From Sphingomonas sp. BAUL-RG-20F-R05-02 (GTDB taxonomy: Bacteria; Pseudomonadota; Alphaproteobacteria; Sphingomonadales; Sphingomonadaceae), in the NCBI RefSeq assembly GCF_022662305.1, contig NZ_JAKNQH010000001.1:310001-374000 (forward strand): 64,000 nt of DNA. The letters run 5' to 3'. Within the stretch, counting starts at the first letter, position 1, and every line of letters starts with the position of its first letter. Positions 59,785-64,000 of this stretch are shown here, piece by piece. The notes under the pieces are model-generated. The model made no database searches and was not told the origin of the DNA. It worked only from the letters and a program-made list of their open reading frames with translations. A program made the translations under genes and the position numbers.

Positions 59785-60284
59785 TGGTGCAAGATCGCCC
59801 GGTCACGCTGGCCGTCATCATTGGCGCGCATGGCGTGACGGGCGAAGTGCGGCTCAAGGTCTTCACCGAGGACCTTGGCCGCTACAAGACGCTCGGCGCC
59901 AGCACCGGGATCGCGTTGACACTCAAGTCGGCGCGCCCCGGCAGTAACGGCACGATCGCGCGCTTCGCTGAAGTCACCGATCGCAACGCGGCGGAAGCGC
60001 TGCGCGGCACGGAGTTGACCGTGCCGCGTTCCGCCTTGCCGCCGCTTGAGCCGGGCGAATATTACCACGCCGATCTGGTCGGCCTGCCGGCGGTATCCAC
60101 CACCGGCGAACCGCTCGGCCATGTCGTCAGCGTCGAAGACTTTGGCGCAGGCGACGTGATCGAGGTTGAGCGCCCTGCGGTGGACGACAAACCCGGCGCC
60201 CGTTTCATGGTGCCGATGAACGCCGACGCCGTGCCCGAATGGGACGCGGAGCGGCTGGTGATTGATGCCGCATTCGTGGTCTGA
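59784..60284 (+). CDS. rimM: 16S rRNA processing protein RimM
   Basis: Assembly factor for the 30S head that binds S19. The 166 residues contain the N-terminal RimM barrel (VIIGAHGVTGEVRLKVFTED) and a PRC-barrel C-terminal half (YYHADLVGLPAVSTTGEPLG, VPMNADAVPEWD, and the final RLVIDAAF segment). The ATG shares its A with the rpsP stop codon. Nine bases separate it from trmD. Confidence 0.95.
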   Translation: MVQDRPVTLAVIIGAHGVTGEVRLKVFTEDLGRYKTLGASTGIALTLKSARPGSNGTIARFAEVTDRNAAEALRGTELTVPRSALPPLEPGEYYHADLVGLPAVSTTGEPLGHVVSVEDFGAGDVIEVERPAVDDKPGARFMVPMNADAVPEWDAERLVIDAAFVV

Positions 60285-60293
60285 GCCACTGGC

Positions 60294-61025
60294 ATGACCT
60301 TCCCCGCGACCATCCTCACCTTATACCCGGACATGTTCCCCGGTCCGCTCGGGCTTTCGCTCGCCGGGCGCGCGCTGGCGGAGGGCCGGTGGAGCCTTGA
60401 TGCGCGCAACATCCGCGACTTCGCGACCGACCGGCATCGCACTGTTGATGATACGCCGGCCGGGGGCGGGGCGGGGATGGTGCTGCGCGCCGATGTTCTT
60501 GCCGCCGCGATCGACAGCGTCGCCACCGATGCGCCGCTGATCGCGATGACTCCGCGCGGGAAGCCGCTCGGCCAACCGCGTGTACGCGAGCTTGCCGCCG
60601 GCCCCGGCGTGACCATCCTGTGCGGCCGGTTCGAGGGGTTCGACGAGCGCATCTTCGCCGCCCGTCAGATCGAGGAGGTCTCGATCGGCGACTATGTCCT
60701 GTCGGGCGGCGAGATGGGCGCGCTGGTGCTGCTCGACGCTTGCATTCGGCTGCTCCCCGGCGTAATGGGCGCGGCTTCCAGCGGGGATGACGAGAGCTTC
60801 GAAAGCGGCCTGCTCGAATACCCGCAATATACCCGACCTCAGCAATGGGAAGGGCGCACGATCCCCGAAGTGCTGCGATCGGGGGATCATGCGAGGATCG
60901 CGGCCTGGCGAAAGCACATGGCCGAGACCGAGACACGGCTACGGAGGCCGGACCTTTGGGAACGCTACGACGGCGTTCGGGTCCAGTCTCCCTCTGGCGC
61001 GCGGCGACTGATGAAGGACGAATGA
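60294..61025 (+). CDS. trmD: tRNA (guanine(37)-N1)-methyltransferase
   Basis: Makes m1G37 in tRNAs, preventing frameshifts. The 243-residue SPOUT methyltransferase has the N-terminal [14 protein letters not shown], the knot segments [10 protein letters not shown] and [12 protein letters not shown], and [16 protein letters not shown], with the C-terminal [12 protein letters not shown] and the catalytic aspartate region. It precedes rplS by one base. Confidence 0.96.
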   Translation: MTFPATILTLYPDMFPGPLGLSLAGRALAEGRWSLDARNIRDFATDRHRTVDDTPAGGGAGMVLRADVLAAAIDSVATDAPLIAMTPRGKPLGQPRVRELAAGPGVTILCGRFEGFDERIFAARQIEEVSIGDYVLSGGEMGALVLLDACIRLLPGVMGAASSGDDESFESGLLEYPQYTRPQQWEGRTIPEVLRSGDHARIAAWRKHMAETETRLRRPDLWERYDGVRVQSPSGARRLMKDE

Positions 61026-61026
61026 G

Positions 61027-61419
61027 ATGAATCTCATCCAGACGATCGAAGCCGAGAACATCGCGAAGTTCCTCGAAGCCAAGAAGATCCCTGAATTCCG
61101 CCCGGGCGACACGCTCAAGGTCGGCGTGAAGGTGGTCGAAGGCGACCGTACCCGCGTCCAGAACTACGAAGGCGTGTGCATCGCGCGTTCGAACAAGGGC
61201 ATGGGCTCGAACTTCACCGTGCGGAAAATCAGCTTCGGTGAGGGCGTGGAGCGCGTGTTCCCGCTGTATTCGCCGAACATCGATAGCATCGAAGTCGTCC
61301 GCAAGGGTGCGGTGCGTCGTGCGAAGCTTTATTACCTGCGTGGTCGTACCGGCAAGTCGGCGCGTATCGCCGAGCGCCGCGACAACCGTCCGGCGAAGGG
61401 CACCGTCGCGGCCGAATAA
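61027..61419 (+). CDS. rplS: 50S ribosomal protein L19
   Basis: Large-subunit protein of 130 residues located at the interface with the 30S subunit. Conserved segments are [41 protein letters not shown] (spans two family blocks), [17 protein letters not shown], and the terminal [19 protein letters not shown] basic tail ends the protein. The stop is followed by a strong terminator. Confidence 0.97.
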   Translation: MNLIQTIEAENIAKFLEAKKIPEFRPGDTLKVGVKVVEGDRTRVQNYEGVCIARSNKGMGSNFTVRKISFGEGVERVFPLYSPNIDSIEVVRKGAVRRAKLYYLRGRTGKSARIAERRDNRPAKGTVAAE

Positions 61420-61446
61420 GCCGCGAACGCCCGCGAGGCGTTACGA

Positions 61447-61486
61447 AAAGGGCGCTGGGACGAAGGTTCCGGCGCCCTTTTTTGTT
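61447..61486 (+). terminator. Rho-independent terminator after rplS
   Basis: Stem AAAAGGGCGC / GCGCCCTTTT closing a loop, followed by a T-run (TTTTTTG), about 27 bases after the rplS stop; ends the ffh-rplS transcription unit. Confidence 0.93.
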
Positions 61487-61517
61487 GTTACGGAGGCGGC
61501 GCGCTGATACCCCGCGC

Positions 61518-61630
61518 CGCAGTTGGGGAGTAGCATCCGGCCGCCCACGCCGGGGACGTGTCAACATACTTGCGCCTGCGTGGCGCATGGCACGGCCAGC
61601 GGAGCATACCGCCTTGCGAGACCAGCACGC
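61518..61630 (+). promoter_or_regulatory. yybP-ykoY (manganese) riboswitch upstream of mntP
   Basis: The leader shows TTGGGGAGTAGC at 61523-61534, GTGTCAACATACTTGCGCC from 61558, and CTTGCGAGACCAGC at 61613-61626, in the order and spacing of the yybP-ykoY aptamer. It is directly upstream of a manganese exporter gene, the commonest target of this riboswitch. Mn2+ binding is expected to turn expression on, but the switching structure was not folded here. Confidence 0.85.
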
Positions 61631-61686
61631 TCCACACCGCACCGGCCGGTATGGGGCGTGCTGTCGCGCGTCCGGTGAGTTTCGCT

Positions 61687-62259
61687 ATGAGCCCCGTCTC
61701 GATCGCCATCCTGTCGTTAAGCATGTCCGCCGATGCGTTCGCCGCCGCGATCGGGCGCGGTGCCGCGCGCCGCCCGAGCATTGCGGGCGCGCTGCGCAGC
61801 GGCATGGTGTTCGGCATGATCGAGGGAGTGACGCCGCTGGTCGGCTGGGCCGTGGGTGTCGCCGCCAGTGCCTATGTCGCCTCGATCGATCACTGGATCG
61901 CGTTCGTGCTGCTGGCCGCAGTGGGCGGCAAGATGATCTGGGAGGCGATCCGCCGCGACGGCGAGCGGAACGAGACCGGGACCGAGGGCAATGGCATCTG
62001 GTCGCTGATCTTCACCGCAGTCGGCACCAGCATCGATGCAGCAGCGGTGGGGGTGTCGCTGGCGTTGCTCGACGTGCCGATCCTGGTCGTCTCCGCCTCG
62101 ATCGGACTGTCGACGTTCGCGATGGCCACGATCGGCCTGCTGATCGGCCGGGCGGTGGGTGGGCGCTTCGGCGCGATCGCGGAGCTGCTCGGTGGGATCG
62201 CTCTGGTGCTGATCGGCACCGGCATTCTTGCCGAACACCTCGGCTATCTGCCGGGCTGA
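61687..62259 (+). CDS. mntP: Manganese efflux pump MntP
   Basis: Inner-membrane Mn2+ exporter of 190 residues with six hydrophobic helices. The N-terminal ILSLSMSADAFAAAIGRG and the internal-repeat counterpart FTAVGTSIDAAAVGVSLAL carry the paired aspartates (SADAF and SIDAA) typical of MntP. The frame is open from 61558, but that part lies inside the riboswitch; ATG 61687 is the family start. Control by the upstream riboswitch ties it to Mn2+ level. Confidence 0.94.
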   Translation: MSPVSIAILSLSMSADAFAAAIGRGAARRPSIAGALRSGMVFGMIEGVTPLVGWAVGVAASAYVASIDHWIAFVLLAAVGGKMIWEAIRRDGERNETGTEGNGIWSLIFTAVGTSIDAAAVGVSLALLDVPILVVSASIGLSTFAMATIGLLIGRAVGGRFGAIAELLGGIALVLIGTGILAEHLGYLPG

Positions 62260-62333
62260 CTTAACTATGCGTATTATGTTTGCAACACACATGTGGCCGG
62301 TCTACGGCACCGCCTGCGGAGGGTAGGGGCCGG

Positions 62334-63695
62334 ATGAGCGACATAGCGATGACGAGCGCCGTCGAGCCGGACGGCGCGCCCCGCATCGCGGTGCTGGACA
62401 TCCTGCGCGGTGTCGCGATCCTCGGCATCCTGTTCATGAACATCAACGACATGGGCCAGTCGGTATTCGCCTCGTACAACGATATCCGACACCTCGGCTG
62501 GAGCGCGGCAGACCAGATCGCATGGACGGTCCGTGAGGTGTTCGCCAACGGCACCACCCGCTGCCTGCTGGAGATGATGTTCGGAGCGGGTATGGTGATC
62601 CTCACCAGTCGTGCGGCCGAAGCAGCGGGGCAGTATCAGGTGCTTGGCCGCTATTACTTGCGCAACCTGATCTTGCTGGTGTTCGGCCTGCTCCATGTAT
62701 TCATGCTGTTATGGCCGGGCGATATCCTCCACACGTACGGAATTGCCGCGCTGATCGCGTTTCTGTTCGTCCAACTGCCGGGCAAGTGGCTGGTAGTGGT
62801 AGGACTGAACATGGCGGTGTTCACCTTCATCAGCGGCGTATCGGACATCACTGTCGCCACGCAACGCAGCGCGGCGCTTGCCGGGATCACGGTCGAACAG
62901 CGTGCCGGCCTGCCCCTGAGCGGCGGCGACCAGCAGGCAATCGCCGATGCGGCGAGGGCGCGCGCGCGCAAGACTGCCATCACGCGGGAGATGGCGGCGC
63001 TCGTCACGAGGGAGGATCGGGACCGGCGTGGTACCCCTATCACATGGGTACAGGCGCAATGGCGCACCTTCATGGTGATCGAGGGCTATGGTCTTGAGGT
63101 CCTCTATGTGTGGGAAGCCGCCTCGACGATGCTGATCGGCGCGGGGCTGTTCAAGCTCGGCGTGTTGCAGGGCGGTCGATCGCGCGCCTTTTACCTGGGC
63201 ATGGCGGTGATCGGCTATGCAGTCGGCATCGCGTTGCGCGGGGTCGCGGCGTGGCAGGTCATGCAGTTTGATACGGCGCCACAAATCGACTGGGCGACGG
63301 CCGAGGCCGGGCGGCTGGCGATGACGCTCGGCCATCTCGGCGCGATCAACGCACTGACGATGACGGTGATCGGCGCGCGTTTGCTGCGCCCGTTCGTCGC
63401 GGCGGGGCGGACTGCGTTGACGCTCTACATCGCGCAGACGATCATCTGTCTCTGGGTGCTGTTTCCGCCGTTCGCGCTGAACCTGTACGGGCAGCTGAGT
63501 TGGGCGCCGCTGATGCTGGTTGCGGTTGCCGTCGATGCGATGTTGCTATGCGCGGCGAATATCTATCTGCGCCACCTGGACATCGCGCCAGTGGAATGGG
63601 CGTGGCGTTCGCTGCTGGAGGGGCGGCGGCTACCTTGGCGGCATCCCAAGCCTGCCCCCGCCGAAGGCCGGGACCCAGTTGCGCAACGCGGATAG
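62334..63695 (+). CDS. DUF418 family membrane protein
   Basis: Polytopic inner-membrane protein of 453 residues. It opens with PRIAVLDILRGVAILGILFMNI, the DUF418 N-terminal signature split at a family boundary, and a DUF418 C-terminal block (LYVWEAASTMLIGAGLFKLGVL and MTVIGARLLRPFVAAGRTALTLYI, spans of the family). A cytoplasmic charged stretch (about 215-245) separates the halves. Function is unknown; it may transport or modify an envelope lipid. The last 15-20 residues come from a palindromic repeat. ATG 62334 is preceded by GGAGGG. Confidence 0.88.
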   Translation: MSDIAMTSAVEPDGAPRIAVLDILRGVAILGILFMNINDMGQSVFASYNDIRHLGWSAADQIAWTVREVFANGTTRCLLEMMFGAGMVILTSRAAEAAGQYQVLGRYYLRNLILLVFGLLHVFMLLWPGDILHTYGIAALIAFLFVQLPGKWLVVVGLNMAVFTFISGVSDITVATQRSAALAGITVEQRAGLPLSGGDQQAIADAARARARKTAITREMAALVTREDRDRRGTPITWVQAQWRTFMVIEGYGLEVLYVWEAASTMLIGAGLFKLGVLQGGRSRAFYLGMAVIGYAVGIALRGVAAWQVMQFDTAPQIDWATAEAGRLAMTLGHLGAINALTMTVIGARLLRPFVAAGRTALTLYIAQTIICLWVLFPPFALNLYGQLSWAPLMLVAVAVDAMLLCAANIYLRHLDIAPVEWAWRSLLEGRRLPWRHPKPAPAEGRDPVAQRG

Positions 63696-63752
63696 ACTGG
63701 CGTTGCGCTTGGTAGCCCGCGACCTTTAAGCTGGACCCCGACCTTCGCCGAA
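63655..63752. repeat. Palindromic repeat element overlapping the 3' end of the DUF418 gene
   Basis: Inverted arms CGCCGAAGGCCGGGACCCAG and, read on the other strand, CGGCGAAGGTCGGGGTCCAG bound about 98 bases. An inner pair TTGCGCAACGC / GCGTTGCGC is present too. Layout and sequence echo the element at 54576-54675. Confidence 0.75.
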
Positions 63753-63867
63753 GAAGGCGATCGTAGAACAGGCCACCCCTTTACGTGCACCGCGCCGCCC
63801 GCGATAAGGCCGCATCCGCCTGCCGTTCGCGCGGGCGACGATCACCTGAGAGTTGCGGAGATGTGGT

Positions 63868-64000
63868 TTGCGGAAAAGCGCTTTGATCGCTGGGCTGTTG
63901 TTGATGACGGCAGCGGCGCCCCTCATGGCTGCTGAGGCGACCCCGCCCGCGCCAGGCCAGCCACAGGGGCAGCAGCCGCTCACCCTGTCGCGCGTGTTCG
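63868..64000 (+). CDS. N-terminus of an exported S9-type peptidase (truncated by window end)
   Basis: A TTG start at 63868, with GGAG 7 bases upstream, begins a frame that runs off the window. The first 21 residues form a signal peptide (RKSALIAGLLLMTAAAPLMA), then a proline/glutamine-rich stretch and LTLSRVF. LTL.R.F at this point is typical of the start of dipeptidyl-peptidase IV-like S9 enzymes. Only 44 residues are visible, so the family call is tentative. Confidence 0.5.
   Translation, partial: MRKSALIAGLLLMTAAAPLMAAEATPPAPGQPQGQQPLTLSRVF

Noticed and set aside
1..64000. CRISPR arrays, insertion sequences, prophage or integrative element ends
   Set aside because: No regularly spaced direct repeats, transposase or integrase genes, or att-like duplication beside the tRNA were seen on reading the window.

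Overview
The window is high-GC, densely coded bacterial chromosome that looks like an alphaproteobacterium of the Sphingomonadales (Sphingomonas-like). Pointers are a ChpT-type histidine phosphotransferase next to the chemotaxis genes, a GTTC-N7-GTTC alphaproteobacterial LexA box, an RpoH with a clear RpoH box, overlapping ATGA/GTGA gene junctions, and palindromic elements of a kind common in sphingomonads. No plasmid, prophage, insertion sequence, transposase or CRISPR array was recognised.

Region 1 (1-13155) is a vitamin B12 uptake, salvage and lower-loop assembly locus. A cobalamin riboswitch precedes btuB-cobO. A reversed btuF follows, then btuCD. A second cobalamin riboswitch precedes a DUF1636 gene and cobT-cobC-cobS-cobD-cbiB-cobQ-cobU, packed with overlapping starts and stops. 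No corrin-ring genes are present, so the set reads as import plus completion of incomplete corrinoids.

Region 2 (13176-25964) is mixed accessory metabolism. It holds a GntR regulator, a small secreted protein, a GH75-like secreted protein and a citrate-type symporter; a YbhB-UvsE pair; two small stress-type proteins (DUF3597, DUF4142); a GH106-like rhamnosidase; an unusual YbhB-quinone oxidoreductase fusion; an SDR; a cupredoxin-like protein; and tRNA-Thr.

Region 3 (26039-38865) is housekeeping and DNA maintenance: an RNase H-fold-like protein, rarA, a PadR regulator, msrB, hibD-type dehydrogenase, dadA, an SOS-boxed radical SAM/UdgX pair, mtgA, rpoH, rluD, and a JAMM peptidase with an LprI-like protein.

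Region 4 (38935-47668) carries chpT followed by cheA-cheW-cheY-cheB-cheR, an AmiD-type amidase, RNase P RNA, a J-domain/ferredoxin-like pair and sufE.

Region 5 (47841-51738) is the envelope-stress psp locus. pspF diverges from pspABC, which is followed by five small membrane-protein genes, most of them sharing a PspB-like coiled-coil motif. A sigma-54 promoter and twin upstream palindromes are visible. This train is the most novel-looking structure in the window.

Region 6 (51835-64000) has a superoxide dismutase, yciB, ftsY, mtaB, a GGDEF-EAL protein, the ffh-rpsP-rimM-trmD-rplS cluster, a yybP-ykoY (manganese) riboswitch ahead of mntP, a DUF418 protein, and the start of a probable S9 peptidase. 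Two palindromic repeat elements overlap the 3' ends of mtaB and of the DUF418 gene.
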